From positions 1 through 48,702 of the forward strand of contig JAKPSH010000295.1 of the NCBI GenBank assembly GCA_029555385.1: 48,702 bases of DNA. Direction: 5' to 3'. Each line of letters starts with the position of its first letter. The first letter of the stretch is position 1. Both the position numbers and the translations under genes were made by a program. Below the pieces are notes generated by a model that did no database searches, had not been told where the DNA came from, and saw nothing but the letters and a program-made list of their open reading frames with translations. Positions 16,199 to 26,689 of the stretch are shown piece after piece. Source of the DNA: Pseudomonadota bacterium. GTDB lineage: Bacteria > Bdellovibrionota_C > UBA2361 > SZUA-149.

Positions 16199-16975
16199 CT
16201 ATTTCTTTTGGTAACTTCGTGACAAGTGCTGGCTGAGCGTTACGGCGGCAAAAGTCACAAGGAGAAGAATTGTCGAGAGAGCATTGATTAACGGGGGATA
16301 ACCATGCTTAATCATGCTGTAAATTCTTATGGGCAAAGTCGTCGATCCCGGGCCGGCGACAAAAAAGCTGATCACAAAATCATCAAGAGAGAGCGTAAAC
16401 GCCAGCAGTCCGCCGGCGGCAATTCCGGGAGCAAGCAAAGGCAGCAGTACTCGCCAAGTGGCGCCCCACCAATTGGCCCCGAGATCTTGCGCGGCCTCGA
16501 TAACGGAGAAATCAAAATCCTGAAAACGCGCAAGAATGACCATTGCCACATAACTGATGCAGAATGTGACATGCGCGAGAAAAATAGTCATCAAACCAAG
16601 TTCCACATTCAATGCGACAAAGAGCAAGAGCAGGCTCATGCCCATCAGAATGTCGGGGATCACCAGAGGTGTGTAAATCAGCGCGAAATGCAGACGCTGC
16701 AAACGCGATTGAAAACGGTGCAGTGCAAAACCAGCCGCGGTGCCAAGAACCATCGAAACAAGAGTTGCGCCGACCGCAATCAGGAGCGTATTCCAAACCG
16801 CCTCCCAAATCTGCTGTTCTTCAAGTAAACGCGCATACCATTTCAAAGTGAACCCGCCCCAATTACCGCCAAATCGTGAATCATTGAACGAATTGACGAC
16901 CAGCACCATGATCGGCAGGTAAAAGACGAAGATTATCGCCAGCGTGGTGAATAGCGGTATTCTACTGTGTCTCAT
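16199..16975 (-). CDS. potC: Spermidine/putrescine ABC transporter permease PotC
   Basis: Inner-membrane permease subunit of the polyamine importer. The 258 residues include about six membrane segments and the coupling-loop EAA motif (VIEAAQDLGANWWGATWRVLLP), followed by DDFVISFFVAGPGSTTLPIRIYSMI, a typical PotC/PotI segment. Start and stop overlap potB by ATGA. A gap of 109 bp separates it from potD. Confidence 0.94.
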   Translation of the reverse strand: MRHSRIPLFTTLAIIFVFYLPIMVLVVNSFNDSRFGGNWGGFTLKWYARLLEEQQIWEAVWNTLLIAVGATLVSMVLGTAAGFALHRFQSRLQRLHFALIYTPLVIPDILMGMSLLLLFVALNVELGLMTIFLAHVTFCISYVAMVILARFQDFDFSVIEAAQDLGANWWGATWRVLLPLLAPGIAAGGLLAFTLSLDDFVISFFVAGPGSTTLPIRIYSMIKHGYPPLINALSTILLLVTFAAVTLSQHLSRSYQKK

Positions 16976-17847
16976 GCAGTTTCAATCAACGTTGGCGGTT
17001 CTTTGGACTTTCGTTTCTGCATCCCAAAAATCGCGATCAGCGGCACCAATACGGCTAAGGTCAGCAGCGCGGAAAGCGCGCTGGCATGCGGCAGATGCCG
17101 GTCAACAAATGTACGCTGCGCAATCTTGTTGCCGATCATTTCGCTGCTTAATCCGCCGACGATATCGGGAATCACATAAGAGCCAAGCGCCGGAATGAAG
17201 ACAACGAGAAATGCCGTGATTAAACCACGCTGTATCCCGGGAAGAAAAACCTTGAATAAAGTCTGGAACCTTGTGGCTCCGAGATCTCTGGCCGCCTCAA
17301 TTAGATGAAAATCGAACTTTTCTGTTGCTGCATAAATCGGAAGGATGGCGAACGGAAGGTAGGTATAAACCATAACTAAGAGTACTGCGTTGTCATTGTA
17401 AAGAAGCAAAGAGTCAGGGCGAAGCACATCAAGCGCGACAAGCATGCGCTTAAGGAAGCCGTCGGGATGAAGCAGCACCTTCCAGGCAAAAACCCGCACA
17501 AGGAAACTTGTCCAAAAGGGCACCACGATTAACACGAGCAGGATGTGCCGCCAGCGTGCCGACACGCGCGCCAGGCAATAGCCGGTCGGGATGCCAAGCA
17601 CCACGCAAAACAGCGTTGTAATAATACTGATCCAAATAGTCCGCCAGATAATTGCCGGATAGTTGGGATTGGACAGAGTTAAAATCGTATGCAGCGTCCA
17701 TCCGCCTCCGACTCCGCCGTACGGGTCAGCAGGTTTAAATGCAATGGCAAAAACAATAATCGTCGGAATGACAAAAAGCAGGGTGAGCCAAAAAAAGGAC
17801 GGCGCCGTGACGGCACATTCCACAATTTTACTTTTGCGAAACGCCAT
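16972..17847 (-). CDS. potB: Spermidine/putrescine ABC transporter permease PotB
   Basis: Partner permease of PotC. About 291 residues with six hydrophobic segments and the EAA loop LIEAARDLGATRFQTLFKVFLPG, then GSYVIPDIVGG. I chose ATG 17847. A TTG at 17862 overlapping the potA stop (TTGA), with GAGGA just upstream, is a real alternative that would add five residues. Gene overlaps show that potA-B-C are made as one message. Confidence 0.93.
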   Translation of the reverse strand: MAFRKSKIVECAVTAPSFFWLTLLFVIPTIIVFAIAFKPADPYGGVGGGWTLHTILTLSNPNYPAIIWRTIWISIITTLFCVVLGIPTGYCLARVSARWRHILLVLIVVPFWTSFLVRVFAWKVLLHPDGFLKRMLVALDVLRPDSLLLYNDNAVLLVMVYTYLPFAILPIYAATEKFDFHLIEAARDLGATRFQTLFKVFLPGIQRGLITAFLVVFIPALGSYVIPDIVGGLSSEMIGNKIAQRTFVDRHLPHASALSALLTLAVLVPLIAIFGMQKRKSKEPPTLIETA

Positions 17848-17858
17848 AATCCCCACTC

Positions 17859-19043
17859 TCAAGCTTCCTCAGTCCGGCCTTCCGGAGGCGCAGAAAGGCT
17901 TCCCACGCCTTCCGGAGGAAGTTCCATCAGCTTTTCATCCGATTCGCTGTAGTACTCAAGCATAAAACCGTCGTCGGCATGCCAGGATACCCAGACATCG
18001 TCATTCCAGCGGATTGTTTTTTCATCGAGAAGAAAGCGGCTGTGCTGCTGATAAACGGAAATCCGGTAGTCCTGCACGCGCACCCAGTATTTAGTATGCG
18101 TGCCGAGATAAACGACGTCTTCCACGCGCCCGGGGACTACATTATGCAAGCCATTTCCTTCCGGCTTATCCCGTGAAACCCTGAATTTTTCCGGACGAAC
18201 GCTGAGGTAGACCAATTCTCCCTCATTGATTTGCTTATCGTTGAAGCATAGAACATCGGGGAAGCCCTCGATATTAAGTTTGCTGTAATCGCCAGAAGCT
18301 TTCCCGGCAACACGTCCTTCAAAGAAATTGGTATCACCGATAAACGCCGCGACAAAACTGTTGCGAGGCGCTTCATAGAGTTGCGCTGGTGCGCCGATCT
18401 GCTCGATTTTTCCTAAATGCATCACGGCTATGCGATCGCTCAAACTCATAGCTTCGCCCTGATCGTGCGTGACATACAAAAAGGTAATGCCGACTTCATC
18501 GTGAATTAAATCGAGTTCGATCAACATTCTCTGGCGCAGCTTCAAGTCAAGCGCAGCCAGCGGTTCATCGAGCAGCAAAACTTGCGGTTTGTTGATTAAC
18601 GCGCGTGCAATTGCCACACGCTGTTTCTGGCCGCCGCTAAGCTGGGCCGGTTTCTTCTGCGCTTGCTCGGTCATTTGAATCAGAGAGAGCATCCGCGCAA
18701 CTTCGTCTTTGATTTCACGCATGGGGCGCTTGGCCACACGCAAGCCGAAAGCGATATTCTCCCAGACAGACAAGTGGGGGAACAGCGCATAATTCTGAAA
18801 AATTGTATTTACCTTCCGCTTGTGCGGAGGCAAGTTCGTAATATCCTGACCGTTAAGATAAATGCGCCCTGAATCGGGCTGCTCAAAACCGGCAGTGAGC
18901 CGGAGCAGCGTTGTTTTGCCGCAGCCGCTGGGCCCCAGCAGCGAAAAAAACTCTCCTTTATTGACCGAAAGACTTACGTTGTCTACTGCACGCAGGTCGC
19001 CGAACGTCTTAGTAATTTCCTCAAACCGCAAAAACTCCGCCAA
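17859..19043 (-). CDS. potA: Spermidine/putrescine ABC transporter ATP-binding protein
   Basis: ATPase that drives the PotBC channel on the cytoplasmic side. About 394 aa: Walker A GPSGCGKTT, Q-loop IFQNYALFP, signature LSGGQKQRVAIARAL, Walker B VLLLDEPLAALD, His switch YVTHDQGEA, then a C-terminal TOBE regulatory domain (about 240-380). The TTG at 19043 is chosen because GGAGG lies 5 nt upstream and it starts just past the cydB stop; the longer frame to 19100 would run into cydB. The close spacing suggests the pot genes are read together with cydAB. Confidence 0.93.
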   Translation of the reverse strand: MAEFLRFEEITKTFGDLRAVDNVSLSVNKGEFFSLLGPSGCGKTTLLRLTAGFEQPDSGRIYLNGQDITNLPPHKRKVNTIFQNYALFPHLSVWENIAFGLRVAKRPMREIKDEVARMLSLIQMTEQAQKKPAQLSGGQKQRVAIARALINKPQVLLLDEPLAALDLKLRQRMLIELDLIHDEVGITFLYVTHDQGEAMSLSDRIAVMHLGKIEQIGAPAQLYEAPRNSFVAAFIGDTNFFEGRVAGKASGDYSKLNIEGFPDVLCFNDKQINEGELVYLSVRPEKFRVSRDKPEGNGLHNVVPGRVEDVVYLGTHTKYWVRVQDYRISVYQQHSRFLLDEKTIRWNDDVWVSWHADDGFMLEYYSESDEKLMELPPEGVGSLSAPPEGRTEEA

Positions 19044-19054
19044 GTCGGCCTCCG

Positions 19055-20077
19055 CTAATAAATCATACTTCCCACTTCGACTTTGCCCCGGAAGACCCAA
19101 TAGACGACTGCCGTATATGCGCAGACAAAAGGAAAACCTAAGAAGGCTACGTTCTGCATAATAGCCAGCGTCGCTGTTGAAGAAGCGGCATTATAGATTG
19201 TCAAGCTCCACGCGGGACTGAGGCTTGATACGGCAAGATTCGGAAACAGAGCAACGCCAAACAGAAAACTCAGCGCGGCTATCGTGCAGCACGAAGAGAA
19301 GAAAGCGTAACCGGCTCTATGAAAATAGAGTGCTCGCGGGATATTGGCAATTGCCAGCACGTTTAAGATCACCACCAGCCAAAGAACCGGGGAATGCCGC
19401 AGATGGCGGGCAGCATCGGGAAGGTAGAAAAGAGTGACCATCGTCGTGATGATATAGAGCACAAGAAATACGCCGAACGACGTCCAAATCCAGCGCTGCA
19501 CGCGCTGCTGCAGATCCCCTTCGGTTTTTAGATGCAGAAACAGAGCGCCGTGCAAGGCAAATACAGCAACGGTCAGCGTACCGGTGAGCAGGGGATAGGG
19601 CTTAAGCAGTCCCAGCAAAGTGCCTGAGAATTCTTTGTCCGGACCAATCGGCACGCCGCTCATTAAGTTTCCGACAGCGACGCCGAAAAGAAACGGTGCC
19701 AGCAGGCTTGAAGCAAAGAACGCGTAGTCCCAAAAATTGCGCCAGCGCTGGCTCTGCTGCTTGCTGCGAAATTCTATCGAGATTCCCCGAAAAATGAGCG
19801 CAAAAAGAACGAGCATCAGCGGCACGTAAAATCCGGAGAAGACGGTGGCGTAGACATCCGGAAAAGCGGCAAACAGTGCGCCGCCAAATGTGACAAGCCA
19901 GACTTCATTGCCGTCCCACAACGGACCGATGGCATTCATTAAAACTCTTCGTTCTTGATCTCCCTTGGCCAGCGGATGAAGAATGCCGACGCCGAGGTCG
20001 AAGCCGTCAAGGATGGCATAACCCATCAGCAAAACGCCGAGCATTAAGAACCAAAATACGTGCAAATCAATAATCAT
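19055..20077 (-). CDS. cydB: Cytochrome bd-type ubiquinol oxidase subunit II
   Basis: Second subunit of the bd-type quinol oxidase, which reduces oxygen at high affinity and helps set membrane potential. The 340 residues have about nine membrane segments and the conserved opening FWFLMLGVLLMGYAILDGFDLGVG, then GPLWDGNEVWL. GAGG lies 8 nt before the ATG, and only 3 bp separate it from the cydA stop, as usual for this pair. Confidence 0.96.
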   Translation of the reverse strand: MIIDLHVFWFLMLGVLLMGYAILDGFDLGVGILHPLAKGDQERRVLMNAIGPLWDGNEVWLVTFGGALFAAFPDVYATVFSGFYVPLMLVLFALIFRGISIEFRSKQQSQRWRNFWDYAFFASSLLAPFLFGVAVGNLMSGVPIGPDKEFSGTLLGLLKPYPLLTGTLTVAVFALHGALFLHLKTEGDLQQRVQRWIWTSFGVFLVLYIITTMVTLFYLPDAARHLRHSPVLWLVVILNVLAIANIPRALYFHRAGYAFFSSCCTIAALSFLFGVALFPNLAVSSLSPAWSLTIYNAASSTATLAIMQNVAFLGFPFVCAYTAVVYWVFRGKVEVGSMIY

Positions 20078-20080
20078 AAC

Positions 20081-21424
20081 TTAGACCTCTTCCTGGGGTC
20101 CGTGTTTGATTTTGTTGTCGAGCACATAAACCCAAATGCCAAACAACAAAACGTAAACTAATGAAAACAGCGCAATGGAAAACGCAACCTCCCATACTCC
20201 AACTGTTTTCGAGACAGCTTCGCTTGTCCGGAGCAGCCCGTATACGACCCATGGCTGCCGGCCCACTTCCGCGGCAATCCAGCCGGCTTGGTTTGCCAGA
20301 TAAGGCGCGCAAACAGCAAAAACAAAAACCCAAAGCAGCCAGCGCTTCTCGAAGAGCACGCCTCGCCAATGGAGAAACATGGCGTATGTGCTGAGCGCAA
20401 TAAAAAACATCCCGCAGCCGACCATTAAATGATAGGCAAAGAAAGGTACGGCAACCGGCGGGCGATCCGACGGTGGAATTTCGTCGAGAGCCGTCACGGG
20501 ACGGTTGAAGCTGCCGTGCACGAGAAAGCTGAGCAAGCCGGGAAGAGGGATGCCAAAACGCACAGTCTCGTTTTTGCTGTCGGGAATGCCGAAAATGTAG
20601 ATCGGTGCTGGTCCGCTTGTCTGGCGGAAATGGCCCTCGAAAGCGGCAAGTTTGGCCGGCTGTGTTTGCGCGGTAACTTGAGCCTGATGATGACCAGAGA
20701 CGATAATCAGCATGGACGAGAAGAAGGCACAAAAAAGCGCAATGCGAAATGAGCGGCGCGCAAACTCGAGATGCCGGTCCTTCAGTATGTAATAAGCGCT
20801 GATGCTCATTACGAAAAAAGCGCCGAGGACAAACGAACCGAGCAGCGTATGAATAAGACGGTCAGCGCTGGACGGGTTGAATACCATCGCCCAAAAGTCG
20901 GTGATTTCGGCCCTGGCCTGTGCGCCCTGACCGGCTATGTGAAAACCTGCCGGAGTTTGCTGCCATGAATTGGCTACAACGATCCACACCGCAGAAAACA
21001 TTCCGCCCAGACTGACTAATACTGTGGCCAGGAAATGAAACCGCGGGGAGACCCGATCCCAGCCGAAGACCAGCACGGCCAAAAATCCTGATTCCAGAAA
21101 AAAAGCAAAAATCCCCTCTGCCGCTAAAGCCGATCCGAAAACATCGCCGACAAAACGCGAGTAGGTTGCCCAGTTTGTCCCGAACTGGAACTCCATAACG
21201 ACGCCGGTAATTACACCCATCACAAAATTCAGGGCGAAGATCTTCGTCCAAAACCTGGCCATGTTTTCGTAAACCCTGTCGCCGGTTTTCAGCGCCAGAC
21301 CTTCGATTATGACCATGATTACGCTCAGACCAATGGTGAGCGGCGGAAACAAATAGTGAAACATGATGGTGAGCGCAAACTGCAAACGGGACAGCGATTC
21401 CACATCCAGTCGAATAGTCAGCAT
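20081..21424 (-). CDS. cydA: Cytochrome bd-type ubiquinol oxidase subunit I
   Basis: Heme- and quinol-binding subunit of the bd oxidase. About 447 aa, with [17 protein letters not shown] (heme-ligand His), [40 protein letters not shown], and [20 protein letters not shown]. The length places it with the short Q-loop (CIO-like) group. I start it at ATG 21424: the frame extends to 21502, but that part overlaps the gene upstream, which codes convincingly there. Twenty bp separate the two genes. Confidence 0.95.
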   Translation of the reverse strand: MLTIRLDVESLSRLQFALTIMFHYLFPPLTIGLSVIMVIIEGLALKTGDRVYENMARFWTKIFALNFVMGVITGVVMEFQFGTNWATYSRFVGDVFGSALAAEGIFAFFLESGFLAVLVFGWDRVSPRFHFLATVLVSLGGMFSAVWIVVANSWQQTPAGFHIAGQGAQARAEITDFWAMVFNPSSADRLIHTLLGSFVLGAFFVMSISAYYILKDRHLEFARRSFRIALFCAFFSSMLIIVSGHHQAQVTAQTQPAKLAAFEGHFRQTSGPAPIYIFGIPDSKNETVRFGIPLPGLLSFLVHGSFNRPVTALDEIPPSDRPPVAVPFFAYHLMVGCGMFFIALSTYAMFLHWRGVLFEKRWLLWVFVFAVCAPYLANQAGWIAAEVGRQPWVVYGLLRTSEAVSKTVGVWEVAFSIALFSLVYVLLFGIWVYVLDNKIKHGPQEEV

Positions 21425-21444
21425 TGAGCAGTTCTCTCGAATTT

Positions 21445-21957
21445 TCAGGGTTGCTCTGATCCTGCAAAGGATGGCTGGACAGCAGTTTCGTCGCGAACGC
21501 ATATTCCGCTAAGACTTACTGTTCGCCGCCCCTTAATGAAGCATTTTCCCGATTCGTCTTTCTCCGGGGAAAAATCAATTTTTAGTTCACCGGGAATGAC
21601 GGTGAGGCTGCCAAAATCAAACCGGCACCCCAGAGCACAGTCCTCGGCAATTGCTTTTTCTTCTTTTTGACATTCTTCCGACGCTAGCGGATCGGTTAGC
21701 GACGAAAGCAGTTCTGCTTTGGCTCGTTCAGCTTTGCAGGCGTTGGTTTTGAGCTCCGTTTTCACACGGCACATGCCGGCGACTTTCCCGCAGATACTGT
21801 TGTCCGTGGTTGACGGCACAGGCTCACGGGACCCCGCTACAGACGGCGGCGGACCGTAAGACGTCCCGGAGCCCTTAATCACAAGCACAGCAATCACACA
21901 GATTACTAAGGCGAAGACTACCAAATGAATATAATGGTTTAGGTCCTCATCACGCAT
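21445..21957 (-). CDS. Membrane-anchored, Cys-rich periplasmic protein of unknown function
   Basis: The 170-residue protein has a single N-terminal membrane segment ([16 protein letters not shown], about 13-28) and an exported domain with eight cysteines spread between residues 56 and 152, which could form disulfides or bind metal or heme; no CxxCH heme motif is present. I recognise no family. It lies 20 bp upstream of cydA in the same direction, so it may be co-expressed with the bd oxidase. Confidence 0.72.
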   Translation of the reverse strand: MRDEDLNHYIHLVVFALVICVIAVLVIKGSGTSYGPPPSVAGSREPVPSTTDNSICGKVAGMCRVKTELKTNACKAERAKAELLSSLTDPLASEECQKEEKAIAEDCALGCRFDFGSLTVIPGELKIDFSPEKDESGKCFIKGRRTVSLSGICVRDETAVQPSFAGSEQP

Positions 21958-22115
21958 ATTACCAAGCTCCGAAGCGCGAACACCACTCTCTAATTAGCAA
22001 ATCAGGAAGGCAAAGTGCAAAGTATTCCCTATAGTAAGCGGGCAAAACCGCCGATCAGCATTATATCCCGCATTCCGCGGGAACAGAGCTCCGGCGGCAC
22101 AGATCGTCCTGGCAG

Positions 22116-22457
22116 ATGACCAAAGAGATGACTTTTATGGTAAATCACACCGAAATAAATCCGGAAGATCGGCAAGCGCAGGCAGCAAGCGCATTACCTA
22201 CCATCCGCGACTATATGCGTACTTACGGGGCCAGTCTCGAGGGCAATGACCTGAAAGCTGTCAAAGTGTTCCGTGATTACGAGTCACACGAGCGGCTGCG
22301 GCGTCTTCAAGGAGAGCTGATCCTGGTCAAGAACGATAAAGTTCCAGAGGAAACCTGTGATGCGATAATCGGCAAGAAACGAAGATCCAAGTATCAAACC
22401 TATGCCGCCTGGGCTTCCCTGATGCTGCAATGGATTTCAGCTCCAGGGAAAAAGTAG
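22116..22457 (+). CDS. Hypothetical protein, 113 aa
   Basis: A small, charged, soluble-looking protein without signal peptide or recognised domain. Possible starts are ATG 22116, 22128 and 22137. None has a strong ribosome binding site; AAAGAG about 10 nt before 22137 is the best. It is convergent with pgi, 26 bp apart, and divergent from the Cys-rich gene upstream of cydA. Confidence 0.55.
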   Translation: MTKEMTFMVNHTEINPEDRQAQAASALPTIRDYMRTYGASLEGNDLKAVKVFRDYESHERLRRLQGELILVKNDKVPEETCDAIIGKKRRSKYQTYAAWASLMLQWISAPGKK

Positions 22458-22483
22458 AAATACTGCTGAGATATCTCCGGCGT

Positions 22484-24094
22484 TTAAGTCATTACGTAGC
22501 GCGCAGTTTGAGGATCGCGCGCGCCAAGCCGTTTAATCTGGCGCGCCGGATTGGCTGCGAGATGTTCGAGAATCTTATATACCGTCTCAAATTCAGCATC
22601 CGCACCGATCTTATCTGCGATCTCTACAACCGAAAAACCGCTGCTGTTCCCGCGCTGCTTTTGCAGTTCCGCAAAAATCCTGCGCTGAATAGCAATGACC
22701 TGCGCCGCTGCTTTTTTCCCGGCTTCTACTCCCGGCTGATGATAGGCATTAACATTTATCAGTGCCGCATACAGCCCCACTGCGCGCTCGTAGAGCGCAA
22801 TCAAGGCTCCGAGCGTAAAGGGGGTCAGTTCATCGAGCGTGATTGTCATTGAAGCTCTGCCATTTTCAGCAAGTGCCTTTTGCGTGCCTAAATAAAACCC
22901 GGTCAAATAGTCGCCTGAAGTAATCGCCGGCTCGACTTCCATATACGATGCCGGGCCGCTGCCTTTGCAGTAATCGGTGAGCACTTCGATAAAAGTGACA
23001 AAGAAATTATTGATTCCTTCGCGAAGCTGCTGCACGTAGGCGTGTTGATCGGTTGAGCCCTTGTTGCCGTAAACCGCAATGCCCTGATTAACAACCTTTC
23101 CGGAGAGGTCTTTCTCTTTGCCGAGAGATTCCATGATGAGCTGCTGCAGGTAACGGCTGAAAAGACAAAGCCTGTCCTTGTAGGGAAGGATAACCATATC
23201 TTTTGCGCCCCGTCCGCCGCCTGCGTGATGCCACATCAAGGCCAGGAGCGCTGCTGGATTTTTGGAATAGTCCTGCTGCCGCGTCAATTCATCCATCTTC
23301 CCCGCACCGGCGATGAATGAATCTATATCAATGCCCTGGAGCGCTGCGGGAAGCAGTCCGACTGCGGAAAACATCGAGGTTCGCCCGCCGACCCAGTCCC
23401 ACATATAGAATCGCTCAAGCCAGCGCTCCTCGTGCGCTTGTGCATCCAGTTTGCTTGCGCGGCACGTTATGCAGACGGCGTGACGTGCAAAATCGAGGCC
23501 GGCGTCTTTGTATGCATGAGCGGCCTCTAATGCGCCGTTTCTCGTTTCGATAGTGCCGCCGGATTTGGAGATAACAATGGAGAGCGTTTTGTCCAAGCCG
23601 TTGCCGATTTGCGTTAAAGTCCGGGCAACGCCGTCAGGATCGGTGTTATCAAAATAGAACATCCGCATCCGCTGTTCTTTTTGCCATAAGGCATCAGATA
23701 CGAGTTGGGGACCCAGCGCGGATCCACCAATGCCGATGAGCAGGACATTTTCAAAGGCTGCTTTGTTTTGCGCCGCAACTGCGCCTCGGTGGACGCGGGC
23801 GGCAAAATCTTTAATTTGCTCAAGCACTGCGGTAATTTCTGCGCGAATTTCAGCGCTGGGTGCCAGCTCCGGAGAACGAAGCCAATAATGGCCGACCATT
23901 CGATTCTCCTCTGGATTGGCGATCTCTCCGCGTTCCAGGCGTTCCATTGCTGACAATGCGCGTTGTGCATCCAAGTGCATACGCGAGAAAAAGTCAGCAG
24001 GGCAATCCATTTTGCTGAAATCGAGACTTAAACCCGTTTCTTCGAATATTCTCAAAGATTCGCAGTATCGCTGCCAATTTCTGCTGTCTGTCAT
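22484..24094 (-). CDS. pgi: Glucose-6-phosphate isomerase
   Basis: Interconverts glucose 6-phosphate and fructose 6-phosphate in glycolysis and sugar-nucleotide supply. The 536 residues show a double SIS fold with [22 protein letters not shown] (phosphate loop), the [19 protein letters not shown] signature and [16 protein letters not shown] (catalytic His region). GGTGA is placed 5 nt before the ATG. It is followed by the convergent small gene and preceded by the DsbD-family gene 36 bp away in the same direction. Confidence 0.96.
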   Translation of the reverse strand: MTDSRNWQRYCESLRIFEETGLSLDFSKMDCPADFFSRMHLDAQRALSAMERLERGEIANPEENRMVGHYWLRSPELAPSAEIRAEITAVLEQIKDFAARVHRGAVAAQNKAAFENVLLIGIGGSALGPQLVSDALWQKEQRMRMFYFDNTDPDGVARTLTQIGNGLDKTLSIVISKSGGTIETRNGALEAAHAYKDAGLDFARHAVCITCRASKLDAQAHEERWLERFYMWDWVGGRTSMFSAVGLLPAALQGIDIDSFIAGAGKMDELTRQQDYSKNPAALLALMWHHAGGGRGAKDMVILPYKDRLCLFSRYLQQLIMESLGKEKDLSGKVVNQGIAVYGNKGSTDQHAYVQQLREGINNFFVTFIEVLTDYCKGSGPASYMEVEPAITSGDYLTGFYLGTQKALAENGRASMTITLDELTPFTLGALIALYERAVGLYAALINVNAYHQPGVEAGKKAAAQVIAIQRRIFAELQKQRGNSSGFSVVEIADKIGADAEFETVYKILEHLAANPARQIKRLGARDPQTARYVMT

Positions 24095-24130
24095 GATTTC
24101 ACCGGAATATTTCCAAATCTGCCGCTGCCA

Positions 24131-26539
24131 TCAGTTTATCATATCTTGTTTTATACTCGATCGTTTCAAGGCCTGAAGCAAGGTTTCTGTGGTCAGAATG
24201 GTAGGCAAAATTATTGGCGGAGAGTTCTTTTCTGCGGGAAAGACGACATAATAAGGTACTCCGCTGGACCCGTATTCTTTAAGTGCACGTGTGACATGCT
24301 CGTCTCCGGTTGTCCAATCTGCCTTGAGCGGAAGAATGCCGAGTTCGTTGATCGCCTGGCCGATGCGTTCGGTTTCTATGACCAAGAACTCGTTTGCCTT
24401 GCAGGTCAGGCACCAGTCCGCTGTAAAAACTAAAAACACGGGCATTGCCGATTCGCGGGCCGCGCCAAGTTTGTCCGCGGAGAAAGACTGCCATGGAATC
24501 CGCGTCTCTTCGACTTCGAGAGAAAAGTTCTGCCGCATCGTCATTTTGGGGTATGAAGCGGTAAAAAACGCGAAATTGACGGCAAGCGCCAGCGATGTTG
24601 CCAGCACCTTAGTGAGCTTTCTTGCACTTTCCGAGCCGAAGGTATGAAGCCAAAATCCAAAATAAATAAGCAGCAGCAATGCTAACGCATGCAGCACGCC
24701 AGGACCAGTAAGCCGGTGGAGAACAAAGAGCAGCCAAAGCGCGGTGGCCAGCAAAAGAAACCCTAAAAACTGGCGCAAGCGCAGCATCCAATTGCCGGGT
24801 GCTGGAAGTTTCTCTGCAAAGCGGGGACTCGTGGTCAGCACGATATAGGGAAGGGCAAGTCCCGCGCCGATGCTGAGAAAAACAGCAAAAGTGAAAACCG
24901 CAGGCTGAGTAAACGCTACCACCAAAGCGGTGCTGAGAAACGGTGCGCTGCAAGGAGTAGAAAGTGCGCAAGTGAGCACACCTTCAAAAAAACTTTTCCA
25001 GGGACTCTCCGAGAGTCTGGAGAGAACTCGATCCGCTTTGCTGATGCCGGGAACCTCCACTGTATAGACATCGAAAAATCCGAGGGCAATGACAAATACA
25101 ATCAGCGTCAGTGCAAGCACATAAGCCGGATGCTGAAACTGGAAACCCCATCCTAACTGGAGTCCCAGGCTGCGCAAGAAAACAACTAATCCGGCAAGTG
25201 CAAGAAAAGAGGCAAGAACCCCAGCAGTAAACCAGATCGAAGAGGCGATAGCCTTTGTTCGAGACTGTTGCGCAGCATGCACAAATCCCATAGCCTTAAT
25301 CGCGATTATCGGCAGGACGCATGGCATCAGGTTGAGCAAAATACCGCCAATGAATCCAAAAACTACGGCAATGACAACGATCCTAAATGGCAGCGTTGGT
25401 TTCTGCGGAAATAACGGGGAAGCGCCGGCGGTGCGTTTCTCCTGTTCATGGAGCAAGTAGGTCAACGCTTGGGGTGCTTCAGCGTCTTGCTGCAACTTTT
25501 CGAAACTTGATGCCGGTGGCACAACTTGCTTGTGCGGGACAACTGTTGTCTTGAAGGACCACGGAAAGGCTGATGCCGTTTGTGCTCCTGTGAGACTGGG
25601 AGAAAGCGCAATAATACCGGCGACTTCCAGCTCTCCCGGGGGGGCGTCTTCAAGGACATCCAGGGGAAAAGAAACAAGAAAGCTTGAACCACCAGCCAGG
25701 CGGGATATGGCTGCTTGCCCCGCAGAAATGTTTTCACTCTCCAATGGAAAAAACTGCACCTGTCCGTTGATGCTGCCTGCTTTTTCTGAGGGGAGTCCGT
25801 GGAGCACGAGAGCTGCATGGGCAGTGCTGTTCTGACGCAGTTTCTCGTGACTCGTTACAGCAGAGAACTGAATATCCAGAGAATGCTTGGCATTGAACTC
25901 AGCCAACGATGCCGCAGGAAGCAGCCGCTGGTAGTGTTCGAAAAGGGAAAACTCTTTTGAAACCTGAAGCGGCGAGTCCAAAGAAAAGGAAAAAAGCTCC
26001 TCGACAACCGCTTGTCCTGGAATGCACACATCGCTGCAGACAAGCCATTTCACCAACGCGCTGACCTTCAACTGCATTGAACCATCCGGGTCAAGCGGCG
26101 GTGCGAAGAGATCGCTGATCAGCAAGACTTCCTCTGCGTAGCCGAAAGTAACAATCTCTCCTCTTTCTTTAATCTTCCGGGGAATGGGCCAGCGCAAAGT
26201 GCTTGCGCGCCAGCCATCCGGCAGGTTCCAGGACACTTTGGTGGCCAGGCCCGCTTCGCCGGGATTTCTCCAGTAAATGTGCCAGCCTGGTGAGATGCGA
26301 AACAGCACTCCGATTCGCGCATCGGGCTGTTCTGTGGTTTCCGCCGGCTGAATCGCGCTGCGATCAGCAATTATTGAAACACTTACGTATTTTCGCCCTT
26401 CCGCATAAAAGTCATCGGCAGGGGATGCTTGTGAACAAGCTGATTGCGGCTGTGCAATGAAACTAGCCAATAGGAAAAGAAAAAAAACCGGATGCCCCAA
26501 AAAAACGCACACGGCTCTTTCAAAAAATCTTACCAGCAT
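24131..26539 (-). CDS. dsbD: DsbD-family thiol:disulfide interchange protein (ScsB-like N-terminus)
   Basis: This protein carries electrons from cytoplasmic thioredoxin across the inner membrane to periplasmic thiol proteins. The 802 residues run: signal peptide (about 1-35); a large periplasmic N-terminal domain with the CSDVC pair near residue 168; an eight-helix transporter domain with both redox Cys motifs (NLMPCVLPI and STPCSAPFL); and a C-terminal thioredoxin-like domain with WCLTCKANE. The N-terminal domain is longer than in E. coli DsbD and resembles ScsB. GGAG lies 9 nt before the ATG. Targets are unknown; the Cys-rich protein near cydA is one candidate. Confidence 0.9.
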   Translation of the reverse strand: MLVRFFERAVCVFLGHPVFFLFLLASFIAQPQSACSQASPADDFYAEGRKYVSVSIIADRSAIQPAETTEQPDARIGVLFRISPGWHIYWRNPGEAGLATKVSWNLPDGWRASTLRWPIPRKIKERGEIVTFGYAEEVLLISDLFAPPLDPDGSMQLKVSALVKWLVCSDVCIPGQAVVEELFSFSLDSPLQVSKEFSLFEHYQRLLPAASLAEFNAKHSLDIQFSAVTSHEKLRQNSTAHAALVLHGLPSEKAGSINGQVQFFPLESENISAGQAAISRLAGGSSFLVSFPLDVLEDAPPGELEVAGIIALSPSLTGAQTASAFPWSFKTTVVPHKQVVPPASSFEKLQQDAEAPQALTYLLHEQEKRTAGASPLFPQKPTLPFRIVVIAVVFGFIGGILLNLMPCVLPIIAIKAMGFVHAAQQSRTKAIASSIWFTAGVLASFLALAGLVVFLRSLGLQLGWGFQFQHPAYVLALTLIVFVIALGFFDVYTVEVPGISKADRVLSRLSESPWKSFFEGVLTCALSTPCSAPFLSTALVVAFTQPAVFTFAVFLSIGAGLALPYIVLTTSPRFAEKLPAPGNWMLRLRQFLGFLLLATALWLLFVLHRLTGPGVLHALALLLLIYFGFWLHTFGSESARKLTKVLATSLALAVNFAFFTASYPKMTMRQNFSLEVEETRIPWQSFSADKLGAARESAMPVFLVFTADWCLTCKANEFLVIETERIGQAINELGILPLKADWTTGDEHVTRALKEYGSSGVPYYVVFPAEKNSPPIILPTILTTETLLQALKRSSIKQDMIN

Positions 26540-26689
26540 CGTCCATTACTCCGTGTTATTATTGCTTCCCAGCTCCAGGATACGCGAGATTATTAGGTTG
26601 GGGCAAATGTTCATCCGCGGGAAGGGCCGCACGGTGCGAGAATATTACGCACGCAGTTCTATCTGATTATCATTTCAGGTGCGGCAGAC

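Noticed and set aside
24131..24980. Splitting the DsbD-family frame into two genes because the N-terminal domain is long
   Set aside because: The frame is continuous, and the domain order with Cys pairs in all three parts fits a single ScsB-like DsbD protein.
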